Assembly (NCBI RefSeq): GCF_000971155.1
Contig: NZ_BBLX01000003.1
Span: 299,196 to 363,195, forward strand
DNA: 64,000 nucleotides
Origin: Demequina maris
GTDB lineage: Bacteria > Actinomycetota > Actinomycetes > Actinomycetales > Demequinaceae
Reading direction: 5' to 3'
Part shown: one piece after another, positions 53,046-60,626 of the stretch
Layout of the letters: every line of letters begins with the position of its first letter
Position numbering within the stretch: the stretch's first letter is position 1
Made by a program: the position numbers and the translations under genes
Notes under the pieces: model-generated
The model's input: the letters and a program-made list of their open reading frames with translations, nothing else
Databases searched by the model: none
Told to the model about the DNA's origin: nothing

Positions 53046-54038
53046 TCAGCCCGCCGTTGCGGCGTCGCCGGTCGCGCGGATCACCACGCGGGTGCCCCAC
53101 GGGTCCAGGAGGACCAGCCCCGCGTCGGTGCGCTCGGCCTCGGCGCCCGCCGCCTCGGCTCGCCGCTGGACCGCGTCGATCGCCTGCTCGTCGGGGACCG
53201 CGATGGTGAGGTGGCTCAGGCCGAGCGACTCGGGCCGCGCCCCCGCACCCGCCGAGCTCCACGTGTTGACCGCGATGTGGTGGTGGTAGCCGCCGGCGCT
53301 GAGGAACACCGCCGAGTCGATGCGGCTGGTCACGGCCATGCCGACGACGTCGACGTAGAACCGCTCGGCCTCGTCGACGTCGCCGCCGCGCAGGTGGACG
53401 TGGCCCATCGTGACGCCGTCGGCGGATGCGGTGGGTCCCTCCGCGGGAAGGTGCGCGTCGAGGAACGCGTTCGGGTCGAGGGCGTAGGTGCCCATCGTGA
53501 CGCGGCCGTCGGTCCAGGTCCACGTGTCGCGCGGGAGGTCGACGTAGAGCTCGACCCCGTTGCCCTCGGGGTCGCCGAAGTAGAACGCGTTGCTGACCGT
53601 GTGATCCGAGGCGCCCTGGAACGCCGCCGGGAAGGCGGCGGCCACCCGCACCACCGCGGATGCGAGCTCGGAGGCCTCGTCGAAGAGGACGGCGGAGTGG
53701 TAGAGGCCGGCCTGCGTGCGGTCGTCGGTCCCCAGCTCGGGTGCCGCGACGAGGCGCAGCAGGGGCTGGCCGTCGGAGCCGAGCACAGCCCCGTCGGCAT
53801 CGCGCTCGATGACGTCGAGGCCCACGCCGTCACCGTAGAAGTCGATCATCCGGTCGAGGTCGCTCACCAGCAGCTCGACCTCCCCCATCCCCGAGGCGGC
53901 GGGCAGGGCGGACTCGGCGGCGGCCGACGGCTGCGAGCCGTCGGGGCGCGCGACGATCAGGCCGATCGCGACGACGGCGGCGACGACGAGGATGGCGAGG
54001 GCGGTCAGGGACGCGCGGCGGCGCGAGGGCGTGCTCAA
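53046..54038 (-). CDS. Membrane-anchored protein with two VOC (glyoxalase) domains
   Basis: 330 residues from a TTG start, supported by CCGGAG six bases upstream. A signal anchor (LTALAILVVAAVVAIGLIVA) precedes two VOC repeats: GEVELLVSDLDRMIDFYGDGVGLDVIERD and GHVHLRGGDVDEAERFYVDVVGMAVTSR. Metal ligand candidates include HSAVLFDE, GVELYVD and HHHIAVNTW. It resembles CatE-type ring-cleavage dioxygenase/glyoxalase proteins but is tethered outside the membrane, so a scavenging or detoxification role is plausible. It ends one base from the opposing hydrolase gene. Confidence 0.8.
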   Translation of the reverse strand: MSTPSRRRASLTALAILVVAAVVAIGLIVARPDGSQPSAAAESALPAASGMGEVELLVSDLDRMIDFYGDGVGLDVIERDADGAVLGSDGQPLLRLVAAPELGTDDRTQAGLYHSAVLFDEASELASAVVRVAAAFPAAFQGASDHTVSNAFYFGDPEGNGVELYVDLPRDTWTWTDGRVTMGTYALDPNAFLDAHLPAEGPTASADGVTMGHVHLRGGDVDEAERFYVDVVGMAVTSRIDSAVFLSAGGYHHHIAVNTWSSAGAGARPESLGLSHLTIAVPDEQAIDAVQRRAEAAGAEAERTDAGLVLLDPWGTRVVIRATGDAATAG

Positions 54039-54126
54039 GCGGGGCTCCGGGGGTTCGTGGGGCGACGAGGGGGGGACGGCAAGGCGCGCGCGGCGGGATC
54101 GCTCCCGCCGCGCGCGCCTGAGGGGG

Positions 54127-54705
54127 TCAGCGCGAGATGCCGAAGCCGCCGGTCCAGCCGATCTTCTCGGACACCGCGAGCGTGAGCTGCGCGAAGCCGA
54201 TGGCCTCGAGCTCGTGGGCGCGGGCCAGCGAGCCGGCGTCGATCGCCTCGAGGCCACCCTTCTCGACCGCGGCCACGAGGGTCGCCTTGGCCTCGGCCGA
54301 GTCGCCGGCGACGAGCACGGTGGTGGTGAGCTCGCCGACCTTCTTGGCGCCCAGGGTGGCCGCGAAGTTGGTGTTGAAGGCCTTCACCACGTGCGCGGCC
54401 GGGATGCGCGCCTGGATCTCGGCGGCGGCGGACGAGCCGGCCGGCACGACGAGCGAGTCGAACGTCTCGAAGTTGAGCGGGTTGGTGATGTCGACCACGA
54501 CCTTGCCGGCGAAGGCGTCGGCGTACGCGTCGAGGATCGAGTCCACCGCCGGGAACGGCACCGCGAGGACGACGACGTCGCCGTCGATCGGGGCGGTGCC
54601 CACCTGCTCCTTGGCCACGTAGGTGACGGAGCTGCCGCCGTCGGCGAGCACGCCGCCGATCGCGTTGGCCATGTTGCCGGTGCCGATGATGGTGAAGGTC
54701 GTCAT
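54127..54705 (-). CDS. NADP-binding reductase (F420-dependent NADP reductase-like)
   Basis: 192 residues. TFTIIGTGNMANAIGGVLADGG is the NADP-binding Rossmann motif (GxGNMA), followed by VVVLAVPFPAVDSIL, VVDITNPLNFETFD and AHVVKAFNTNFAATL, all typical of NPDA-like F420:NADP oxidoreductase-family proteins. Reaction uncertain. It is transcribed divergently from a MarR regulator gene with two dyads between, so its expression is probably MarR-controlled. Confidence 0.86.
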   Translation of the reverse strand: MTTFTIIGTGNMANAIGGVLADGGSSVTYVAKEQVGTAPIDGDVVVLAVPFPAVDSILDAYADAFAGKVVVDITNPLNFETFDSLVVPAGSSAAAEIQARIPAAHVVKAFNTNFAATLGAKKVGELTTTVLVAGDSAEAKATLVAAVEKGGLEAIDAGSLARAHELEAIGFAQLTLAVSEKIGWTGGFGISR

Positions 54706-54741
54706 GTCGATTCCTGTTCCGGGCCGCCTCGCGCCCCATTG

Positions 54742-54803
54742 GTTGTACCTACAACAACTGACGATAGACCCTCTTGGTTGTAGATGCAACCTTTGGGTAT
54801 GAT
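54742..54803. promoter_or_regulatory. Two MarR operators and the marR promoter
   Basis: GTTGTA-CC-TACAAC (54742-54755) and GGTTG-TAGATG-CAACC (54776-54791) are dyads in the divergent region. The second lies between TTGGTT (54774-54779) and TATGAT (54798-54803), an 18-base-spaced promoter for the MarR gene. The expected transcription start is at or next to the ATG at 54811, so the mRNA is likely leaderless. Confidence 0.65.
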
Positions 54804-54810
54804 GGTGTCC

Positions 54811-55416
54811 ATGACGAGCACCGCCACCGCCCTGCGCCACCGCGAGCGCGTGGCCGTCGCGCGCCTGCACGCGCTGCTCGAGCTGCTCCCGACCGCCCTG
54901 GACAAGCGCCTCTCCGACGCGCACCTCACGGCATTCGAGTTCACGCTGCTCGAGGCGCTGCAGGAGGCCGACGCCCACCGCCTGCGCCTCAGCGCCCTCG
55001 CCTCGCGCACGAACGCGACGCTCCCCCGCCTCTCGCGCGTGGTCACCGGCCTTGAGCGCAAGGGCCTGGTCACGCGCACGCCGTGCGCCGAGGACGGGCG
55101 CGCCTTCAACGCCGTGCTCACGACCGCGGGCCTCGAGGCCTTCGAGTCGACCCGCCCGCTGCACGCCGACGCCGTGCGCGAGATGGTCCTCGACGGCATG
55201 ACCGAGGACGAGGTCGACACGCTCGCCGACCTCGCCCTCAAGATCCTCGGCCGCCTCGACCCCGACCGTCGCCTCGCGGTGACGGCGAGCCTGGGCGACG
55301 CAGCCTGCGCGGCCGACCCCGCGGCGGTCGAGTGCGCGGCCGACCCCGCGGCGGCCGAGTGCGACGCCGACCCGCTGCCCGCGGACGACTGCCCCGCGGA
55401 CCCGGCGCAGGCCTGA
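54811..55416 (+). CDS. MarR-family regulator with Cys-rich C-terminal tail
   Basis: 201 residues. The winged-helix core LTAFEFTLLEALQEADAHRLRLSALASRTNATLPRLSRVVTGLERKGLVTRTPCAEDGRAFNAVLTTAGLEAFE is standard MarR. Unusually, the last 40 residues are an imperfect nine-residue repeat CAADPAAVE-CAADPAAAE-CDADPLPADD-CPADP, giving regularly spaced Cys. The tail may respond to metal or oxidants, or be a codon-expansion product. Divergent reductase gene and dyads indicate autoregulation. Confidence 0.88.
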   Translation: MTSTATALRHRERVAVARLHALLELLPTALDKRLSDAHLTAFEFTLLEALQEADAHRLRLSALASRTNATLPRLSRVVTGLERKGLVTRTPCAEDGRAFNAVLTTAGLEAFESTRPLHADAVREMVLDGMTEDEVDTLADLALKILGRLDPDRRLAVTASLGDAACAADPAAVECAADPAAAECDADPLPADDCPADPAQA

Positions 55417-55432
55417 GCCCGCGCAGCGCACC

Positions 55433-55562
55433 CTCAGCGGTACCGGAGTCGCCTCAGCACGGGCGAAGCGCACCGCGAGCGGTACGGCGGGCGTGCGCGC
55501 GCCAGCGATACCGCTGAGCGTGCGCTCCGACCCCGCTCAGCGGCCATCCGTACCGCTGAGCG
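55433..55562. repeat. Iterated CTCAGCGGTA repeats between convergent genes
   Basis: CTCAGCGGTA occurs at 55433-55442, as its complement TACCGCTGAG at 55509-55518 and 55551-55560, and in part (CTCAGCGG) at 55536-55543. These can pair in several hairpins and lie between the 3' ends of the MarR gene and the sulfide:quinone oxidoreductase operon. Probably a bidirectional terminator region; no gene seen. Confidence 0.45.
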
Positions 55563-55575
55563 TCCACCGCACGTC

Positions 55576-55719
55576 CTAGTGGTGCTTCTGCGCGAGCCTC
55601 CACATCGTCCACGAGGTCCCGATGAACCTCGCGAGCTGCGCGAACACGTTCCTCCGGCGCCTCAGCTCGCCCTCGGTGGGCAGCGGCGCGTGGGAGATCC
55701 TCTCGTTGGTGACGTCCAT
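55576..55719 (-). CDS. Small protein downstream of sulfide:quinone oxidoreductase
   Basis: 47 residues (MDVTNERISHAPLPTEGELR then RRRNVFAQLARFIGTSWTM and WRLAQKHH). GGAGGG is 6 bases before the ATG, and the gene starts 13 bases after the oxidoreductase stop codon. The basic, amphipathic C-terminal half could associate with the membrane or with the oxidoreductase. No family recognised. Confidence 0.7.
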   Translation of the reverse strand: MDVTNERISHAPLPTEGELRRRRNVFAQLARFIGTSWTMWRLAQKHH

Positions 55720-55732
55720 CAGAGCCCTCCGA

Positions 55733-57190
55733 TCATTCCGGGATCCACGTCCACCCGGGACGGGCCTTCGCCTTGTAGATGAACAGGGTGTGGAGCATGC
55801 GCTTCACCCAGTGGCCGGACAGGCCGATCTCGCCCTTGGTCGCCTTGAGGTCGCGGCCGGTCTCGGGGTACTTCTCCCAGTCCGGCACCACGGGGCTCAT
55901 GGTCATCGCGGCGGCGGTGCCCGACCGGAAGCCGTGCCCAGCGGACGCGACGCACGCGGCGGCCATCTCCGACATCGACGCCGAGTGCGTCGGCGCCGGC
56001 GCGCCCGTGAGGATCATGTCCGCGATCGACTTCGCGACCACCTTGCCCATGGTCCCCGACGGCATGCCCGTGCGCGGCGGCGAGGGCGCGACCGCGACCC
56101 CGTCCGGCGTCGCCCGCGGCTTGGAGATCTGGTGCGGCGGCGCGAACGCGATGCCCACGGCGAACACGTTCTTGTAGGTCGGGTTCTGGTAGGTCCGCGG
56201 CCAGTCCCTCGCGGTCCACTCCTCGTACGGCTTGGGCGTGTAGTCGGCGTCGACCTTGAGGAAGCCCGACGGCGCGAAGACGGTCGAGGTGATGTCCTCG
56301 CCATCCCGGTCGAAGGCCTTCCAGTCGTTGCCCTTGAACGGCGGCAGCAGCATCGCGAAGTCGAACTCGAGGTCGTTGTGCGAGCCGTCGAGCTGGTCGT
56401 AGTGGATGACGCCCGGCTCGATCGACGTGACGGCCGCGCCCGTGATCGCCTTGACGCCGCGCTCACGGAACAGCGACTCGGTCCACAGCTCCGAGGTGGT
56501 GCGGTAGCCGTTCTGCTCGAACTGCATGCCGCCCACGCCGAAGTCGCCGAGTTCGTTCTCGTTCGTGAGGTAGACGATCTCCGCGTTCTTGCGGACGCCG
56601 GCCTCGCGCAGCTCGTGCTCGACGTTGAACGTGTACTCGAACGCCGCGCCCTCGCAGGTGCACGTGCCGTGCCCGACGCCGATCACCACGGTCTGCTTCC
56701 GGGTCCGCAGCACGCTCTTGAGCTCGGCGAGCTTCGCGGCGGCCTCGGTTGCGTGGTCGGGCGTGCACACCGACAGCGTGTTGCCGGCGTCCGGGCCGAG
56801 CCCGGGAGTCGCGCCGAAGTTGAGCTTGGGGCCGGTCGCGTTGATGACGTAGTCGTAGCGGAGCTTCTCGTGCTCGCCGTCGCGACCGGGCGTGGTGTGC
56901 TCGACCTCCACGGCGGGCCGCGCATCGTCCTTGTCGCCCTCGGGCCACAGCGCGAAGGCCTTCGCCTGCACGAACGTGATGCCCTGCTTCTTGTAGATGG
57001 GCGCGAGGTCGAAGACCACGTCCTCGTGGTCCATCTTGCCCACGCCCACCCAGATGTTGGACGGGATCCAGTTGTAGGTGGGCTTGGGGTTGACCACCAC
57101 GACCTCGTGCTCCGACGGGAGCAGCTTCCTCAGGTACAGCGCTGCGGTGTGCCCCGAAACCCCGGCACCCAGGACGACCACACGGGCCAT
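55733..57190 (-). CDS. sqr: Sulfide:quinone oxidoreductase family protein
   Basis: 485 residues. The FAD-binding N-terminus is VVVLGAGVSGHTAALYLRKLLP; YNWIPSNIWVGVG, VINATGPKLNFGATPGLGP, VVIGVGHGTCTCEGAAFEY and KNVFAVGIAFAPPHQ are typical of SQR-type flavoproteins. The C-terminal WVKRMLHTLFIYKAKARPGW is the amphipathic membrane-contact region. It should oxidise sulfide to polysulfide, reducing quinone. Controlled by a CsoR/CstR-type operator (57255-57270), consistent with a sulfide/persulfide stress response. Followed by a small protein gene. Confidence 0.88.
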   Translation of the reverse strand: MARVVVLGAGVSGHTAALYLRKLLPSEHEVVVVNPKPTYNWIPSNIWVGVGKMDHEDVVFDLAPIYKKQGITFVQAKAFALWPEGDKDDARPAVEVEHTTPGRDGEHEKLRYDYVINATGPKLNFGATPGLGPDAGNTLSVCTPDHATEAAAKLAELKSVLRTRKQTVVIGVGHGTCTCEGAAFEYTFNVEHELREAGVRKNAEIVYLTNENELGDFGVGGMQFEQNGYRTTSELWTESLFRERGVKAITGAAVTSIEPGVIHYDQLDGSHNDLEFDFAMLLPPFKGNDWKAFDRDGEDITSTVFAPSGFLKVDADYTPKPYEEWTARDWPRTYQNPTYKNVFAVGIAFAPPHQISKPRATPDGVAVAPSPPRTGMPSGTMGKVVAKSIADMILTGAPAPTHSASMSEMAAACVASAGHGFRSGTAAAMTMSPVVPDWEKYPETGRDLKATKGEIGLSGHWVKRMLHTLFIYKAKARPGWTWIPE

Positions 57191-57251
57191 GACCGATCAC
57201 CTTCCTCGCTGATCAGGATCGACCGTCACCCTTGGCGGCCTACCTTTCAGG

Positions 57252-57279
57252 TCTATACCCCCGAGGGTATACGCCGCAA
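57252..57279 (-). promoter_or_regulatory. sqr promoter with CsoR/CstR-type operator
   Basis: Reading leftward: TTGCGG (57279-57274), 16-base spacer, TATAGA (57257-57252). The spacer is occupied by the dyad ATACCCTCGGGGGTAT (57255-57270), nearly identical to the operator at 48198. A separate GGGAC-GAA-GGTCCC dyad (57280-57293), like the DosR-type boxes, directly adjoins the -35 element. Confidence 0.72.
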
Positions 57280-57343
57280 GGGACGAAGGTCCCCGGAAAC
57301 GCCGCGCCGCGGGGCGTCGGAGCACCCCTCCGGGACAGCAGGA

Positions 57344-57370
57344 CGCGCCGCCGGATCACCCGGCGGCGCG
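57344..57370 (-). terminator. Terminator after the first holin-like gene
   Basis: CGCGCCGCCGG (57344-57354) and CCGGCGGCGCG (57360-57370) form a perfect 11-bp stem with a 5-base loop, 30 bases beyond the stop codon of the gene at 57400-57780. Confidence 0.8.
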
Positions 57371-57399
57371 TTCGCGGAGGGTCGCTCGAACGGACAGCC

Positions 57400-57780
57400 C
57401 TACTTCTTGTCCGCCGCCTCCTTGAGCAGGAACATCGGCAGCAGCCAGGTACACAGCGCGGTGATCAGCCACACCAGCACGGTCGCGGCGATCCACGTCC
57501 CGACGCCGTCGATCGTGAGGCTGTCGACCACCAGCGACGTGATGAGCAGCGCGACGAACGTCGACACCAGCCCCACGCCGCCCAGGAACGCGTTCGCGTA
57601 CTTGGTGGCCATCTTGAAGATCAGCGGCGACAGGATCCACTGCGCGACCGTGAAGATCACCGACGCGGTGACGAGCGCGAGGAAGTCGATCTGGAACCCG
57701 TCGAGGACCAGCGACGTGATCCACAGGCCCAGGGCCGCGGAACCGAGGAAGATCAGCGTGTTGATCAGGAATCTCACCAT
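57400..57780 (-). CDS. Phage_holin_4-like membrane protein, copy 1
   Basis: 126 residues with four hydrophobic segments (FLINTLIFLGSAALGLWITSLVL, LALVTASVIFTVAQWIL, GLVSTFVALLITSLVV, WIAATVLVWLITALCTWLLPMFL). This matches the DUF/phage_holin_4_2 family, widespread chromosomal four-helix proteins despite the holin name. A paralogue of similar sequence lies just upstream at 57865. Function unknown. Confidence 0.83.
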   Translation of the reverse strand: MVRFLINTLIFLGSAALGLWITSLVLDGFQIDFLALVTASVIFTVAQWILSPLIFKMATKYANAFLGGVGLVSTFVALLITSLVVDSLTIDGVGTWIAATVLVWLITALCTWLLPMFLLKEAADKK

Positions 57781-57864
57781 GAGGCAGACGCTACTCCCCG
57801 AATGTCCGTTTCGCGCGTCAATCAGGCATGACGCGCCTATGGCGCGTCGGGACGATGCGCGGGC

Positions 57865-58287
57865 TCAGTCCTTGGTGTCGGCCGGCTTGTCGACCGCCTT
57901 GCCCTTGTCGCCCTTGTCCCCGATGCGGTCGAAGAGCCCGGGCAGGATCCACACGCCGATCGCGGTGATGAGCCACACGAGCAGCGTGCCGCCGGCCCAC
58001 GCGCCGAAGCCGTGGATGGCCAGGCCCTCCGTGAGGGTGGCCGTGATGAGCAGCGCGACGAACGTGGAGATGATGCCGACGCCGCCCACGACCGCGCGGG
58101 CCCGCTTCTCGATCTGCCGCTCGATGATGGGCGACAGCAGGCTCTGCGCGAGCGCGAAGATCACCGTCGCGGTGATGAGGCCGCTGATCTTGAGCTCGAA
58201 GTCCTCGCCGAGGATCAGCGACGGCAGCGCGAGCGCCGCGACCGCGGAGGCGAGGAACACGGCGGCCTTGAGCAGGAATCTCTCCAT
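57865..58287 (-). CDS. Phage_holin_4-like membrane protein, copy 2
   Basis: 140 residues, paralogous to the gene at 57400: RFLLKAAVFLASAVAALALPSLIL, ISGLITATVIFALAQSLLSPIIERQIEKRARAVVGGVGIISTFVALLITATL and GTLLVWLITAIGVWILPGLF. The Lys/Asp-rich tail (GDKGDKGKAVDKPADTKD) is cytoplasmic. The pair probably arose by tandem duplication. Signatures flank the gene (57849, 58311). Confidence 0.83.
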   Translation of the reverse strand: MERFLLKAAVFLASAVAALALPSLILGEDFELKISGLITATVIFALAQSLLSPIIERQIEKRARAVVGGVGIISTFVALLITATLTEGLAIHGFGAWAGGTLLVWLITAIGVWILPGLFDRIGDKGDKGKAVDKPADTKD

Positions 58288-58343
58288 GGGCCGACGCTAC
58301 CCCGGGCCAGGGACGATGCGCGAGAGGCTGTCCCCACAGACGA

Positions 58344-58371
58344 CGAGGGCGCCTCCGGGGAGGCGCCCTCG
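58344..58371. terminator. Strong hairpin within a divergent intergenic region
   Basis: CGAGGGCGCCTC (58344-58355) and GAGGCGCCCTCG (58360-58371) form a perfect 12-bp stem with a 4-base loop. Its position between two divergent genes is odd for a terminator. It might end an unannotated short transcript or attenuate one of the leaders. A second dyad GTCTAGG...CCTAGAC (58435-58456) lies nearer to the antiporter gene and could be an operator. Otherwise 58288-58553 contains no gene. Confidence 0.5.
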
Positions 58372-58553
58372 TGGTGCTGTCGACCATGTCGTCCGGCCAC
58401 CAGGGACTTGCGGCCGGCTTCAAAGACGAATGAGGTCTAGGACCTTGTGCCTAGACAGTAGCGCATGCGCGGCCGCGCGGACACCCGATCGCATAGGATC
58501 GCGCGCCCCGAACCGGACATCTGTCCGCAAACTTCGCCGGATAGGGTCAGGGC

Positions 58554-60200
58554 ATGCTGCATCACGCTCCCCTCATCACGACGATCGCGGTGGGCCTGGT
58601 GGCGGCCTTCATCCTGGGATTCCTCGCGCAGAAGGCGCGGCTGTCCCCCATCGTCGGCTACCTGGCGGCGGGCCTGCTCATCGGCCCGTACACCCCCGGC
58701 TACGTGGGCGACGTGGACCTCGCGACGCAGCTGAGCGAGATCGGCGTGATCCTGCTGATGTTCGGCGTGGGCCTGCACTTCTCCTTCAAGGAGCTGCTCG
58801 CGGTGCGGCGCGTCGCGGTGCCGGGCGCGATCGCGCAGATGACGGTGGCGACCGCGCTGGGCACGGGACTGGGCTTCCTGCTCGGCTGGGGCACGGCGGG
58901 CTCGCTGCTGTTCGGCCTCGCGCTGTCCGTCGCGTCGACCGTGGTGATGCTGCGCGCGCTCGAGGAGCGGCAGATGCTCGACACACGCGCGGGCCACATC
59001 GCGGTGGGCTGGCTCATCGTCGAGGACCTCGCGATGGTGATCGCGCTCGTGGTGGTGCCGGTGCTGGCCGGCGGGGACGGCGTCACCGGCGGCGAGCTCG
59101 CGGGCGAGCTGGGCCTGACCGTGCTGCGGGTCGGCGGCTTCGTGGCGCTGATGTGGTTCGTCGGGCGCCGCGTGATCCCGTGGACGCTCGCGCGCGTCGC
59201 GGACACCGGCTCGCGCGAGCTGTTCACGCTGGGCGTGCTCGCGATCGGGCTGGGCGTCGCGGTGGGCGCCGCCTGGCTGTTCGAGGTGTCGTTCGCACTC
59301 GGCGCGTTCTTCGCGGGCATGATCCTGCGCGAGTCCGAGCTCTCCCACCGCGCCGCCGAGGACTCGCTGCCGCTGCGCGACGCGTTCGCGGTGCTGTTCT
59401 TCGTCGCGGTCGGCATGCTCGTCGACCCGAGTATCGTCTGGCGCCAGCCGGTCGCCCTCCTCGCGACGGTCGCGATCATCGTGGGCGGCAAGCTCGCCAT
59501 CGCGTACGCGCTCGTGCGGGCACTCAAGTACTCGCGGTCGATGGCGCTCGTGGTGGGCGCCTCGCTCGCGCAGATCGGCGAGTTCTCGTTCATCCTCGTC
59601 ACGCTCGGCGCCGACCTCGAGGTGCTCCACCAGGACGCGCAGGACCTCGTGCTCGCGGGCGCGATCGTGTCGATCATCCTCAACCCGCTGGTGTTCGCAT
59701 GGGTCGCGCGCTTCTACGCGCGGCGCGAGGGCCTCCCCGCGGACGATGCGGACGGCCCGGTGGAGTCGCATGCGCACGGCCACGTCATCGTGGTGGGCTA
59801 CGGCCGGGTCGGCGGCCGCGTCGCCAAGGGCCTGTGGGGCGCGGAGATCCCGGTCGTCGTGATCGACGACGACGAGACCCGCGTCGAGCGCATCCGCCAG
59901 GACGGACACGAGGCGATCCTGGGCAACGCGGCCCGCGGGAAGGTGCTGCACGCCGCGGGCATCGAGTCCGCGCGCGCGGTGCTCGTCGGCGTGCCGGACC
60001 CGCTCAACGCCGGCGCGATCGTGGCGAAGGCGCGCGCGCTGGCGCCGGAGGCGGACATCGTCGCGCGCGGGCACGGCAAGCGCGACGTCGCCTACCTCGA
60101 GGCGCAGGGCGCGAGCCGCGTGCTCGTGGGCGTGCACGAGATCGCCGACCTCATGGTCGAGCGCGCCGGCGGCCCGCCGAACGAGCCCGAGCGGACGTAG
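58554..60200 (+). CDS. Kef/CPA2-type monovalent cation:proton antiporter
   Basis: 548 residues. Twelve to thirteen hydrophobic segments with GYLAAGLLIGPYTPG, IGVILLMFGVGLHFSFKEL and LGAFFAGMILRESEL are typical of the Kef/YbaL family. The C-terminal TrkA-N domain starts near residue 409 (HVIVVGYGRVGGRVAK) and binds nucleotide to gate transport. It should exchange K+ (or Na+) for protons. The next small gene follows after 9 bases. Confidence 0.92.
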   Translation: MLHHAPLITTIAVGLVAAFILGFLAQKARLSPIVGYLAAGLLIGPYTPGYVGDVDLATQLSEIGVILLMFGVGLHFSFKELLAVRRVAVPGAIAQMTVATALGTGLGFLLGWGTAGSLLFGLALSVASTVVMLRALEERQMLDTRAGHIAVGWLIVEDLAMVIALVVVPVLAGGDGVTGGELAGELGLTVLRVGGFVALMWFVGRRVIPWTLARVADTGSRELFTLGVLAIGLGVAVGAAWLFEVSFALGAFFAGMILRESELSHRAAEDSLPLRDAFAVLFFVAVGMLVDPSIVWRQPVALLATVAIIVGGKLAIAYALVRALKYSRSMALVVGASLAQIGEFSFILVTLGADLEVLHQDAQDLVLAGAIVSIILNPLVFAWVARFYARREGLPADDADGPVESHAHGHVIVVGYGRVGGRVAKGLWGAEIPVVVIDDDETRVERIRQDGHEAILGNAARGKVLHAAGIESARAVLVGVPDPLNAGAIVAKARALAPEADIVARGHGKRDVAYLEAQGASRVLVGVHEIADLMVERAGGPPNEPERT

Positions 60201-60209
60201 CCTGAGGGC

Positions 60210-60623
60210 ATGAGCGACGACGCCCCTCGTCTCGACATCCTCGTGCGGATGCTCACCCACGCCTTCGACCTGGCCTTCGACGAGGCGCTCGCCGATCGCT
60301 CCAGCACGCGCGCCGAGTTCGTCATGCTGAGCCGGCTGGCCGACTCCCCCGACCCGGTCACGTGGGAGGTGCTCGAGGGGACGATGCCGGTGGGCTACGG
60401 CCCCGGCCTGCTCACCGAGACGTGGAACGCCCTCGTGGTGGCCGGCTGGGCCGACGAGGTGGACGGCCTGCGCGTCGCGACCCAGGGCGGGCGCGAGGCG
60501 CTCGAGGAGCTCCACGCCGCGATCGACGGGATCGCGACGGAGGCCGACGCGGGGATCGCCGCGCACGACCTCGAGGTCACCGCGGAGGTCCTGCGGCACA
60601 TGCTCGACAACCTGGGCGAGTAG
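60210..60623 (+). CDS. Hypothetical protein, wHTH-like
   Basis: 137 residues. AEFVMLSRLADSPDPVTWEVLEGTMPVGYGPGLLTETWNALVVAGWADEVDGLRVATQGGREALEEL resembles a degenerate winged-helix (MarR-like) regulator. It starts 9 bases after the antiporter gene and could control or assist it. A degenerate signature (GGGACGATGCCGG) is at 60378. Confidence 0.65.
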   Translation: MSDDAPRLDILVRMLTHAFDLAFDEALADRSSTRAEFVMLSRLADSPDPVTWEVLEGTMPVGYGPGLLTETWNALVVAGWADEVDGLRVATQGGREALEELHAAIDGIATEADAGIAAHDLEVTAEVLRHMLDNLGE

Positions 60624-60626
60624 GCC

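Noticed and set aside
51364..56920. Second transferred block inferred from lack of the signature
   Set aside because: The genes (membrane hydrolase, VOC protein, reductase, MarR, sqr) have the GC content and codon use of their neighbours; the gap can be chance.
57400..58287. Prophage remnant suggested by the two holin-like proteins
   Set aside because: No other phage genes are present; this four-helix family is common on bacterial chromosomes, and the proteins look like a tandem duplication.
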